Source: a bacterium (GTDB taxonomy: Bacteria > Patescibacteriota > Minisyncoccia > Phycocordibacterales > Phycocordibacteraceae). From it: DNA of 41,270 nucleotides. Below, piece by piece: positions 18,018 to 25,893 of the stretch; the stretch's first letter is position 1, and each line of letters starts with the position of its first letter. The notes beneath the pieces were generated by a model. The model did no database searches, was not told where the DNA came from, and saw only the letters and a list, made by a program, of their open reading frames with translations. The position numbers and the translations under genes were made by a program. Where the stretch lies: the NCBI GenBank assembly GCA_023267755.1, contig JAHFMR010000006.1, positions 1-41,270 of the forward strand, written 5' to 3'.

Positions 18018-18890
18018 ATGTTGAAAATCTTGTGCATCGCAGGGCCGACCGCCTCAGGCAAGTCAAGTCGAGCTGTCGAAGAAGCGCTCGCGCGTGATGG
18101 TGAGGTTATTTCTATCGACTCACGTCAGGTCTATCGCGGGCTCGATATCGGGACCGAGAAGATATCGGCTACCGAAATGCGCGGCGTGCCGCACCATCTA
18201 ATAGATATCCGCAATCCCGAGGAGAATTATTCTGCCGGCGACTTTGTCACCGATGCAATACGCTTGATTGAAGAAATCACAGCGCGTGGGAACCTGCCGA
18301 TACTTGTCGGCGGGACGCACTTCTACTTCGATGCGCTTCTTAACGGCCTCCCAATCGGTGTCGACGCCAATCCGCAGCTGCGTGAAGAGCTCGAGCAGCT
18401 CTCGACCGAGGAGCTGTATGCGCGCGTCCGCCAAGCGGACGCGCGCCGTGCCGCAGAGCTGGACCCGCAGAACCGTCGCCGACTTATCCGCGCGCTCGAG
18501 ATTATCGCCTCCCTTGGGCACGTTCCACTCCGACACGAGGGGCACCCTCGTGCTGCACGAGGGTGCCCCTCGTGGGAGGTCGAGTGGATAGTGATTGACC
18601 CGTCGCGTGAAGAGCTGCGAGAGAGAATTAACACACGTCTCGCCACCGCCTTTAAGCGTGACCTCATCGAGGAGGTGCGCCAGGTGCGTACCCGTGTCGG
18701 CGATACGCGCCTTAACGAGCTTGGGCTCGAATATAGAATAGTCGGCGAGTACGTGTCCTCCTCCGCTGAAGCTACGGAGGACACGGCGCGTATCCAAGAA
18801 AAATTATTGCCGGTTCTATCGGCGAAGCTTTGGCAGTATGCCCGCCGCCAGAAAGCCTGGCTCCGCAAGCTTGGCCACTCGGCGTCCTAA
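18018..18890 (+). CDS. miaA: tRNA dimethylallyltransferase
   Basis: IAGPTASGKSSRAVEEAL, VISIDSRQVYRGLDIGTEK, GVPHHLIDIRNPEENYSAGDF, LPILVGGTHFYFDALLNGLP. Confidence 0.96.
   Translation: MLKILCIAGPTASGKSSRAVEEALARDGEVISIDSRQVYRGLDIGTEKISATEMRGVPHHLIDIRNPEENYSAGDFVTDAIRLIEEITARGNLPILVGGTHFYFDALLNGLPIGVDANPQLREELEQLSTEELYARVRQADARRAAELDPQNRRRLIRALEIIASLGHVPLRHEGHPRAARGCPSWEVEWIVIDPSREELRERINTRLATAFKRDLIEEVRQVRTRVGDTRLNELGLEYRIVGEYVSSSAEATEDTARIQEKLLPVLSAKLWQYARRQKAWLRKLGHSAS
18420..18446. repeat. In-frame palindrome 1 in miaA, 12-bp perfect arms
   Basis: gcgcgcgtccgc-caa-gcggacgcgcgc. Confidence 0.85.
18534..18574. repeat. In-frame palindromic element 2 in miaA, 20-bp perfect arms, 1-nt centre
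   Basis: cacgaggggcaccctcgtgc-t-gcacgagggtgcccctcgtg; each arm holds a mini-hairpin CACGAGG-GGCAC-CCTCGTG. Confidence 0.95.
18752..18785. repeat. In-frame palindrome 3 in miaA, 10-bp perfect outer arms
   Basis: cgtgtcctcc-tccgctgaagctac-ggaggacacg, encoding SSSAEATEDT. Confidence 0.85.
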
Positions 18891-19849
18891 TTACAGGTAC
18901 AAGAGTCTTTAAGGGTGTAGTGAACAGGATCTCCCGGGCCATACCAAGTCAAACACGAAGCTGTTGCTTTCGCTTGCGCATCTGAAGAAGATTGGTCGAA
19001 CCCAGTAACATCTATCGCCTTCCCTGCTGTGTGATTTGAATTCGTTGCTACTGGCCTACTGCAACTCAAAGCATGTCTTGTTAACTCTGCGGAGACACTG
19101 TTCTTGAGAGCGCTGCACGCAGTACTCGTATTATATTGAAGACCTTGCGTGCACCACCGATCTCGTATCTCAAATAAATGTGTCTGATATGTCTGCGGTC
19201 TATATGCAGAAGTAACCGTACCGCCAATCCCAGGTTGGGTGATGAATTTTGTTGCACATGGTCGTAATCGAGGATCCGCGCCGGTCCACACCACTGTTTG
19301 TCCGTCTTCCATCTGGAGCGCAGCCGAATCCGTAAGCGGTGTGAGCGCCGGTACAGAGCAGGCCACCGTAACACCTGCAGGTACGACTGCACCCGACGTA
19401 TACGGTGCTCCCGTCTGCGGCAGACAGAAATTCTGCCCGCCCGAGGTGATGAGGCTCGACCAGGACCCTAGCGAGCCGTTATAAAGCACCACCATCATTG
19501 CGTCGACAATCATCCAACCCGCGAGCGCGATGACGATGCCGACGATGGTATTGGTAAGGACACTCTTCGCTTTATCTATCCCACCAGAGTTCACCGGATT
19601 CACCACGAAAAGGAAGCCAGCATACGCGACTGAGAGCGGTGCGACAAAGACGATACCGAGCGTAATAAGAAACTCAATGACGTTATTGAAGACCTGAATA
19701 AGCATCCCCCAGCCCGCTGGACATGAAGCATAATTCCCTTGTTGTGGAATGATAGGCCCGAAAAACGGTATCATCGCGTGTGCCACGACAGGGAGCAGAA
19801 GCGAGCCTGTCACCAGGAAGAGTGCGAGAAGAGGGGCGCGAGAACGCAT
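18887..19849 (-). CDS. VirB2/T4SS-pilin-like N-terminal membrane domain fused to an M15 (VanY/D-Ala-D-Ala carboxypeptidase-like) domain
   Basis: Signal peptide plus two TM segments resembling the 30-33 kb cluster (FLITLGIVFVAPLSVAYAGFLFVV...KAKSVLTNTIVGIVIALAGWMIVDAMMVVL), then TSAYRPQTYQTHLFEIRDRWC...NSNHTAGKAIDVTGF, an M15-like S-x-H-x-x-G-x-A-x-D pattern. Confidence 0.7.
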   Translation of the reverse strand: MRSRAPLLALFLVTGSLLLPVVAHAMIPFFGPIIPQQGNYASCPAGWGMLIQVFNNVIEFLITLGIVFVAPLSVAYAGFLFVVNPVNSGGIDKAKSVLTNTIVGIVIALAGWMIVDAMMVVLYNGSLGSWSSLITSGGQNFCLPQTGAPYTSGAVVPAGVTVACSVPALTPLTDSAALQMEDGQTVVWTGADPRLRPCATKFITQPGIGGTVTSAYRPQTYQTHLFEIRDRWCTQGLQYNTSTACSALKNSVSAELTRHALSCSRPVATNSNHTAGKAIDVTGFDQSSSDAQAKATASCLTWYGPGDPVHYTLKDSCTCN

Positions 19850-19932
19850 ACTTCATATCATACCGCCCTTCTGTGCGTCTGGAACAGCTTTCCCCACTGC
19901 CCTTCCTCTGGTATCGTTCATCTGTGTGCGCA

Positions 19933-20003
19933 GGGTCCATCGTATAATGGTAGTACATCGGTCTCCAAAACCGACAGCCCAGGTCCGATTCCTGGTGGGC
20001 CCG
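19933..20003 (+). tRNA. tRNA-Trp(CCA)
   Basis: GGGTCCA..TCGGT CTCCAAA ACCGA..GGTCCGATTCC..TGGGCCC, discriminator G. Confidence 0.93.
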
Positions 20004-20042
20004 CAGCTTGTTATAACACCACCGTACCCATACAATTGACGT

Positions 20043-20966
20043 ATGGAACCGCAGAAAAGTATTTTGTTCGTGTGCACGGGAAATATCTTCCGCAGCCTTG
20101 CCGCAGAACAGAGTTTCAAGCAATACCTCGCCGCCAACGCTATCGAGGGGTGGCGCGTCGCCTCTGCGGGTATCGTCGCTGCGCCACAGCCGACCGACCC
20201 AAAGACGCTTGAGACACTTCAGGAGCTCGGTATGGATGGCACCCGTCACGAGCAGCAACGTCTCACTCGCGAAATGCTTACCGAATACGACGTCATCGTC
20301 GGTATGGCAGAGAATCATATCGCGTATATGAAGTCCGAATTCGGCTACAACTACGCCTTTCTCTTCAACGAGCTCGCGACAGGAGAGAAGACGTCTATCT
20401 GGGATATTGAAGATGAGGTGTCGGACTACGCTCATAATCGGCAGGGTGTAGAGGAAAAGATTGCGCACACCGTGAGAAGTATCCACGACAAGATCCCCGC
20501 CTTGTTCGAATCGGCCTCTGAACGCTTCTACCTATTTAAGGATTTCATTGACGGAAAAGTTGCTCACCGGCACAACGGGTATCCTTTTATCACGCTAGAC
20601 GAGACGCCTCATTCTATCGCGTTTATGTCTATCGATATTCCGTTCAACGAAGATGGGCACGTCCTCGTAATCCCGAAGAAACGCTACTTCGACCTCTCCG
20701 AGATCCCCGATGAGATCCTGAGCAACATTCTCGCTTCCATCAAGAAGATAGGGCGCGCTCTAAACGTCGATCATGGCGGCTATAATATTCTCCTCAACAA
20801 CGGATTCGATGCCGGGCAATATATTATGCATACGCACTTTCATATCATCCCGAGACGGAGCGATGACGGTATAACAGTAGAAGGATGGGCGCATCCGAAA
20901 ATCAGTCTGGAGGATTTTGTCAGACTCAACGAGAAGCTTAAGCGACAGATAGAAGCAGTCTCTTAA
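20043..20966 (+). CDS. Fusion: low-molecular-weight protein tyrosine phosphatase-like domain + HIT-family hydrolase
   Basis: N-term ILFVCTGNIFRSLAAEQSF (CX5R P-loop); C-term HIT fold ending GQYIMHTHFHIIPR (HxHxH). Confidence 0.88.
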   Translation: MEPQKSILFVCTGNIFRSLAAEQSFKQYLAANAIEGWRVASAGIVAAPQPTDPKTLETLQELGMDGTRHEQQRLTREMLTEYDVIVGMAENHIAYMKSEFGYNYAFLFNELATGEKTSIWDIEDEVSDYAHNRQGVEEKIAHTVRSIHDKIPALFESASERFYLFKDFIDGKVAHRHNGYPFITLDETPHSIAFMSIDIPFNEDGHVLVIPKKRYFDLSEIPDEILSNILASIKKIGRALNVDHGGYNILLNNGFDAGQYIMHTHFHIIPRRSDDGITVEGWAHPKISLEDFVRLNEKLKRQIEAVS

Positions 20967-20971
20967 CATAA

Positions 20972-21004
20972 AAGTAAAACCGCCCCGAAGGGGCGGTTTT
21001 ACTT
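20972..21004. terminator. Bidirectional intrinsic terminator
   Basis: aagtaaaaccgcccc-gaa-ggggcggttttactt between the convergent HIT-fusion gene and rpmG; A/T tracts on both sides. Confidence 0.93.
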
Positions 21005-21007
21005 ATT

Positions 21008-21163
21008 TTATTTCTTCGTTTCCTTGAAGAGGACGCGCTTTTTGAGTGTCGGGTCGAACTTCACGACCTCGATCTTGCGTTCGACGGTTTTCTTATTCTT
21101 GCGCGACCAAATAACGTGACTGGACTTGGTCGACTTGAGCTTAAGCAGGCGGTCTTGTGACAT
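21008..21163 (-). CDS. rpmG: 50S ribosomal protein L33 (cysteine-free type), absent from the supplied ORF list
   Basis: Minus-strand translation MSQDRLLKLKSTKSSHVIWSRKNKKTVERKIEVVKFDPTLKKRVLFKETKK (51 aa). Confidence 0.88.
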   Translation of the reverse strand: MSQDRLLKLKSTKSSHVIWSRKNKKTVERKIEVVKFDPTLKKRVLFKETKK

Positions 21164-21190
21164 AGAAGAAATCTACCAGATACACCGCTC

Positions 21191-23869
21191 TTAAGCAACC
21201 GCTGCCCTAGCGCGCGAGGCAGATGGCGTACGTTTCTTACTCACCTCGAAATGCGGCTCGCCGCCCTTTATCGAGACAGTAATCGTACCGCCCTCCATCA
21301 CGCCCTGTGCAACCATCAGCGAGGCGATTGGGGTCAGTATCTTGTCCTGTATCGTGCGCCGGAGCGGCCGAGCGCCATACTGCGGGTTGTAGCCCTTATC
21401 GGCAAGCCAGGTGTGCACCTCGCTTAGGAGTGTGAGTGCGATGCGCTTACCCGAGAGCCGCTTCATCACTTCGGCGACTTGAGTGTCGACAATCTTAGCG
21501 AGTGCCTCCTTCGCGAGTACGTCGAAGATGATGATATCGTCGAGACGATTGAGGAACTCGGGGCGGAAGTGCTCCTTAAGCGCGTCCATCACCTTCTCCT
21601 TGGTCTCTTCGTAGCGAGAAGCGTCGGTGGCGTCAGCAGTGCCGAAGCCGATATGCGCGAGTTTGTCGATGAACTCACCACCGATATTACTCGTGAGTAC
21701 GATAATCGTGTTCTTAAAGTTGACCTTGCGACCCTTGCCGTCGGTCAGATGTCCCGAGTCGAGTACTTGCAGGAGGATATTAAATACTTCCGGATGCGCC
21801 TTCTCTATTTCGTCGAAGAGCACCACCGCGTACGGACGATGACGGATGCGCTCGGTCAGAGTGCCTGACTCCTCATAGCCCACATAGCCCGGTGGCGCGC
21901 CGATAAGCTTAGCGACCGAGTGCTTCTCCATAAATTCGCTCATATCTACCCGCACGAGCGCATCGGGATCATTAAACATAAATTCTGCGAGCTTCTTAGA
22001 AAGTTCGGTCTTCCCCACGCCGGTGGGCCCCAGGAAGAGGAATGAACCGATAGGGCGATTAGGATCACTGATGCCCACGCGCGAACGCTTCACTGCGTCA
22101 GTAACCAGTTTTACCGCAACGTCTTGACCGATGATGCTTCCCTTGAGAGCCTCTTCCATACGACTAAGCTTCGCGGCTTCCTCCTCGAGCATACGCGCCA
22201 CGGGGATACCGGTCCACCGACTCACAACACCGGCGATATCCTGCTCGGTAACTTCTTCATTTAACACCCGCCGCGACTTCTGGAGCGTCTTCAGACGCTT
22301 CAGCTTGGTCTCCAAGTCCTTTTGGATGTGCGGGATCTTGCCGTAGCGAATCTCGGCGACAGTGCCAAGGTCAGCGGCGGCCTCGGCATTGTCCGCCTGT
22401 ATCTTAAGCGCTTCAAGCTCGGTCTTGGCCGAGCGAATATCCACCAGGACTTCCTTCTCATTCTTCCACTTGAGTTCGAGCTCGCTGGTCTTCTCCTTCA
22501 GATCGGCGACTTCTTTGTCGATAATCTTGATGCGCTCCTTAATCTCTTTGGCGTGCTCGCCCTCGAGATCCTTCTGGAGCGCCTGCCGCTCTATCTCGAG
22601 GCGGCGAATCTTCCGATCTGTCTCTTCAAGAAGCGGTGGTTTGTTCTCGAGTGCGATGCGCAATCCCGAAGCCGCTTCGTCGATAAGATCAATCGCCTTG
22701 TCGGGGAGGAACCGATCGCTGATATAGCGTGATGAGAGCTCCACTGCGGCGACAATCGCGCCGTCAGTAACCCGCACGCCGTGGAAAAGCTCATATTTAT
22801 CGCGGAGTCCGCGCAAGATGGCGATACCGTCTTCGATAGAAGGCTCATTTACAAAAACTGACTGGAACCGACGCGTGAGCGCGGCGTCCTTCTCGATATA
22901 TTTCTGATATTCCTTTATCGTCGTGGCTCCGATGACGCGTATTTCACCACGGCTAAGCGCCGGTTTGAGCATATTGGAGGCGTCGAGCGAGCCCTCGGCG
23001 CTCCCCGCACCCACGAGCGTGTGGAGTTCGTCGACGAAGAGTATTACCTTCCCTTCTGCACGTTCGACCTCCTTCATCACGTTTTTCATTCGCTCCTCAA
23101 ACTCGCCGCGGTACTTGGTCCCGGCGATTAAGAGTCCGAGATCAAGCGAGAGGAGCTCTTTCCCTTTCAGCGATTCGGGAACATCGTTCTGCGCCATACG
23201 CGCGGCGAGCCCCTCGGCTATAGCTGTCTTGCCGACGCCTGCTTCGCCGATGAGGATGGGGTTGTTCTTGGTGCGGCGCGCGAGAATCTGGATCACTCGA
23301 TTAATCTCCGTGTCGCGACCGATGACCGGATCAAGCTTGTTCTCAGCGGCAAGCTTGGTCAAGTTGCGCGCGTACTTGGCGAGTGCACGAAAACGCTTGG
23401 GCTCGGCGCCCTGCCCGTCCTTAGAGCTCTTGAGCTCTTTGAGGATAGCAAGCGCTGCATCACGCCCGATAGAGAAGCGTGCAAGGATGTCAGTGGCCGG
23501 ACCCGGATGCTCGATAACCGCGAGGAAGAGGTGCTCGGTGCCGACGAAAGAATCGTTCATCCTCGCTGCAATCTTGCCTGACGCCTCGAGTGCCTGCGCG
23601 AGGTCAGGCGTGAGGTATATCTGGTACGAGGGTGAGAGTACCGACGCACTCTCGGGCGCTTCGAGATGCTCGAGTACCGCATCAGCGAGCATAATAGTGT
23701 CGACCTCCATCCGATCGAGCATTGAGAAGACGAGCGACTCCTCCTGGAGCACGAGTGCGGCGAGGAGGTGGAGTGGCGAGACGTGGTTCTGCCCGCGCTC
23801 TATCGCGAGCTCGTGTGCGCGACGCACTGCTTCTTTAGCTTTGGTAGTCAGATTACTAAAGGGGGGCAT
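21191..23869 (-). CDS. clpB: ATP-dependent chaperone ClpB (Clp/Hsp100)
   Basis: Two AAA+ modules: [15 protein letters not shown] and [32 protein letters not shown]; coiled-coil middle domain; Clp N domain. Confidence 0.94.
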   Translation of the reverse strand: MPPFSNLTTKAKEAVRRAHELAIERGQNHVSPLHLLAALVLQEESLVFSMLDRMEVDTIMLADAVLEHLEAPESASVLSPSYQIYLTPDLAQALEASGKIAARMNDSFVGTEHLFLAVIEHPGPATDILARFSIGRDAALAILKELKSSKDGQGAEPKRFRALAKYARNLTKLAAENKLDPVIGRDTEINRVIQILARRTKNNPILIGEAGVGKTAIAEGLAARMAQNDVPESLKGKELLSLDLGLLIAGTKYRGEFEERMKNVMKEVERAEGKVILFVDELHTLVGAGSAEGSLDASNMLKPALSRGEIRVIGATTIKEYQKYIEKDAALTRRFQSVFVNEPSIEDGIAILRGLRDKYELFHGVRVTDGAIVAAVELSSRYISDRFLPDKAIDLIDEAASGLRIALENKPPLLEETDRKIRRLEIERQALQKDLEGEHAKEIKERIKIIDKEVADLKEKTSELELKWKNEKEVLVDIRSAKTELEALKIQADNAEAAADLGTVAEIRYGKIPHIQKDLETKLKRLKTLQKSRRVLNEEVTEQDIAGVVSRWTGIPVARMLEEEAAKLSRMEEALKGSIIGQDVAVKLVTDAVKRSRVGISDPNRPIGSFLFLGPTGVGKTELSKKLAEFMFNDPDALVRVDMSEFMEKHSVAKLIGAPPGYVGYEESGTLTERIRHRPYAVVLFDEIEKAHPEVFNILLQVLDSGHLTDGKGRKVNFKNTIIVLTSNIGGEFIDKLAHIGFGTADATDASRYEETKEKVMDALKEHFRPEFLNRLDDIIIFDVLAKEALAKIVDTQVAEVMKRLSGKRIALTLLSEVHTWLADKGYNPQYGARPLRRTIQDKILTPIASLMVAQGVMEGGTITVSIKGGEPHFEVSKKRTPSASRARAAVA

Positions 23870-23884
23870 AGCGAATAATGATGA

Positions 23885-24655
23885 TTATTTTGCGACTGAC
23901 GCGGCAGCGGCAGTCGAGGTGGCGATGAGGAGCGCAGTAATCCTCTCTGTAGGGATGAGCAACCCGGCTGTCTCTCCAGCGCTGATACCGATAAGGTTGC
24001 CTGCGAGATCGACTGCAGCGCTCCCGACACCGATATTCGGCAGTGTGGTCTGAACACCCTTGTCGCCCACACGTGCGACGATGCCGGTAGCGGCAGCACC
24101 CTCGGCAGAGAGCGCGAGCGCTGTCTCGCCGAGTTTCAAGTCGCTTGTGGCGACCAAGACAGGAGAGGAGGTCGTCTTAGGCAACGCTGCTCCATCAGCA
24201 AACCCATAGATCATAATCCCCTTCCCTTGGTGTGCGAGCGACGCTGCGACGTAGGAGCCGTTCGGGAACTTAACAAGCACTTCTTTCGGCAGAGCGTCCT
24301 GTGCTGCTGTCACAATCGCGCGCGCCTTGGGGAGGTACGTCCCGACACTTATTGCAGGAGTCGAGGTACCCGTCTCAGCGGCGTAGAGCGCCACCGTGCG
24401 TGATGCTGCCGCGCCGATAGCGGCCGTAACGAGATCCTGGTTTGACGGCGCCGGCGCCTGGACGATTATCGCTGGCGCGGCTGCGGCCACCGTTTCAATC
24501 GTGTGCTCGACAACACGGTTCACCGTCTGCGTGACGAAAGCGGGTGCGTGATCAAGAAGCGACACGGTAAGAATCCCGGTCGCGACCGAAGTCACGAAGT
24601 TCACAAGAATCGTGAGGAGGATAAGCTGCGATTTGGAGAGTTCCTCTATGTTCAT
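23885..24655 (-). CDS. Membrane-anchored trypsin/HtrA-like fold protein, probably catalytically degenerate
   Basis: N-terminal [33 protein letters not shown] and [33 protein letters not shown] where HtrA proteins have PGNSGGPLLNLDGEVIGI. Confidence 0.6.
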   Translation of the reverse strand: MNIEELSKSQLILLTILVNFVTSVATGILTVSLLDHAPAFVTQTVNRVVEHTIETVAAAAPAIIVQAPAPSNQDLVTAAIGAAASRTVALYAAETGTSTPAISVGTYLPKARAIVTAAQDALPKEVLVKFPNGSYVAASLAHQGKGIMIYGFADGAALPKTTSSPVLVATSDLKLGETALALSAEGAAATGIVARVGDKGVQTTLPNIGVGSAAVDLAGNLIGISAGETAGLLIPTERITALLIATSTAAAASVAK

Positions 24656-24667
24656 ATCACTATAATG

Positions 24668-25828
24668 CTACCCTCTCGCGCCGCTGTCAACAAAAGCGAC
24701 TGCCCGCACGAGCTCACCTGCAAAACGCGTCAAATCACCCGCCCGTGTGGACGGTCCCCAGGAGACGCGCAACGTCGTGTGCGCTCTCTCCTTGTCGCCG
24801 GTGAGAATGAAAACTGCGTGCGAGCCCTCCTCTGAATCAGTCTCGCACGCGCTTCGCGAGGAGACGGCAATTCCCGCCTCATCGAGGAGTGCCACGAGAT
24901 AATCAGTGTCGCGTCCTGGGAGCGAGAGACTAAGAATATTCGGCGTTTGTCTGTGACCCTTATTTATATATACGTCTGGGATATCCCGCGTGACGCGCTC
25001 TACGAGCCTCTCTCGCTCTTGTTTAGCAGTCGTATAAAACACTTCGTGGCTTCGCGCAGCGGCGCTAAGCGCCTCCGCAAATGCTCTTGCGAGCTCGGGC
25101 GTCTCGCTCCCAGGACGCAATCCTCGTTCTTGACCGCCGCCACGATAGAGTGGTGCAAGCGGAATAGTGCGATGTGCGATGAGCACGCCAATGCCGCGAA
25201 GTGCGCCGACCTTCGCGCCGTCGAACGTGAGCAGATCGGCGCCAAAGTGTGCACGAGTTATCTTCTCCGTAAGCGGCGCCTGACTCGCATCCACGTGCAG
25301 CAGCGCAGCGGGGAAAGTGATTTCTTCGCGAGTGGCTGCCCTGCCTCGAGCGAGCGAGAAATTACTTTCCCCGCTGCGCGTGCCCCGAAGTGTTGCAGCC
25401 ACCTCGCGCGTATTCCAGATGACTCCCGTCTCACCGCATACCGCATCCATCGAGATGAGAACTGTCTCGGGTCGGAGCAGCCTTGCGAGCGCTTCTGTAT
25501 CTACCGCTCCATCCTTAATCGGGAGCGCTTCCACTACCGCTCCACGTTCTTCGGCCATCTTCATATTCTCCACGATAGACGCGTGTGCACTCGGCAAGTA
25601 GAGCAGATGAGCTCCGGGCCGAGCGAGACCGAGGATAGCAAGCGCGTTGGCCTCAGTCGCCCCGCTCGTGAAGATGACATCATCGGCCTGTGCCTCAACC
25701 AGCCGCGCGATAGTCGTCCGTGCGTCTTCGAGTACCGCCTTCGCCTGACGGCCCTCCTCGTGCGGCGATGATGGGTTCCCGGCCACGCCAGCGGCTTGAT
25801 CAAGATTGAGTCTCTTCTGCCACCACAT
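24668..25828 (-). CDS. Cysteine desulfurase (NifS/IscS family)
   Basis: NPSSPHEEGRQAKAVLEDARTTIARLVEAQADDVIFTSGATEANALAI; LLHVDASQAPL; LTFDGAKVGALRGIGVLI; AVSSRSACETDSE. Confidence 0.94.
   Translation of the reverse strand: MWWQKRLNLDQAAGVAGNPSSPHEEGRQAKAVLEDARTTIARLVEAQADDVIFTSGATEANALAILGLARPGAHLLYLPSAHASIVENMKMAEERGAVVEALPIKDGAVDTEALARLLRPETVLISMDAVCGETGVIWNTREVAATLRGTRSGESNFSLARGRAATREEITFPAALLHVDASQAPLTEKITRAHFGADLLTFDGAKVGALRGIGVLIAHRTIPLAPLYRGGGQERGLRPGSETPELARAFAEALSAAARSHEVFYTTAKQERERLVERVTRDIPDVYINKGHRQTPNILSLSLPGRDTDYLVALLDEAGIAVSSRSACETDSEEGSHAVFILTGDKERAHTTLRVSWGPSTRAGDLTRFAGELVRAVAFVDSGARG
25303..25379. repeat. In-frame palindromic element in cysteine desulfurase, 22-bp arms with one mismatch, 33-nt spacer
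   Basis: gcgcagcggggaaagtgatttc ... gaaattactttccccgctgcgc; encodes SGESNFSLARGRAATREEITFPAA. Confidence 0.92.
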
Positions 25829-25893
25829 ACGTTCATTCTACACGAACCGCCCTGATTGCAACTTAGTCATTTTTGTGATGAAATAGGGGCACT

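Noticed and set aside
22923-24053. 376-aa + strand ORF antisense to clpB
   Set aside because: Low-complexity Ser/Arg-rich shadow of ClpB.
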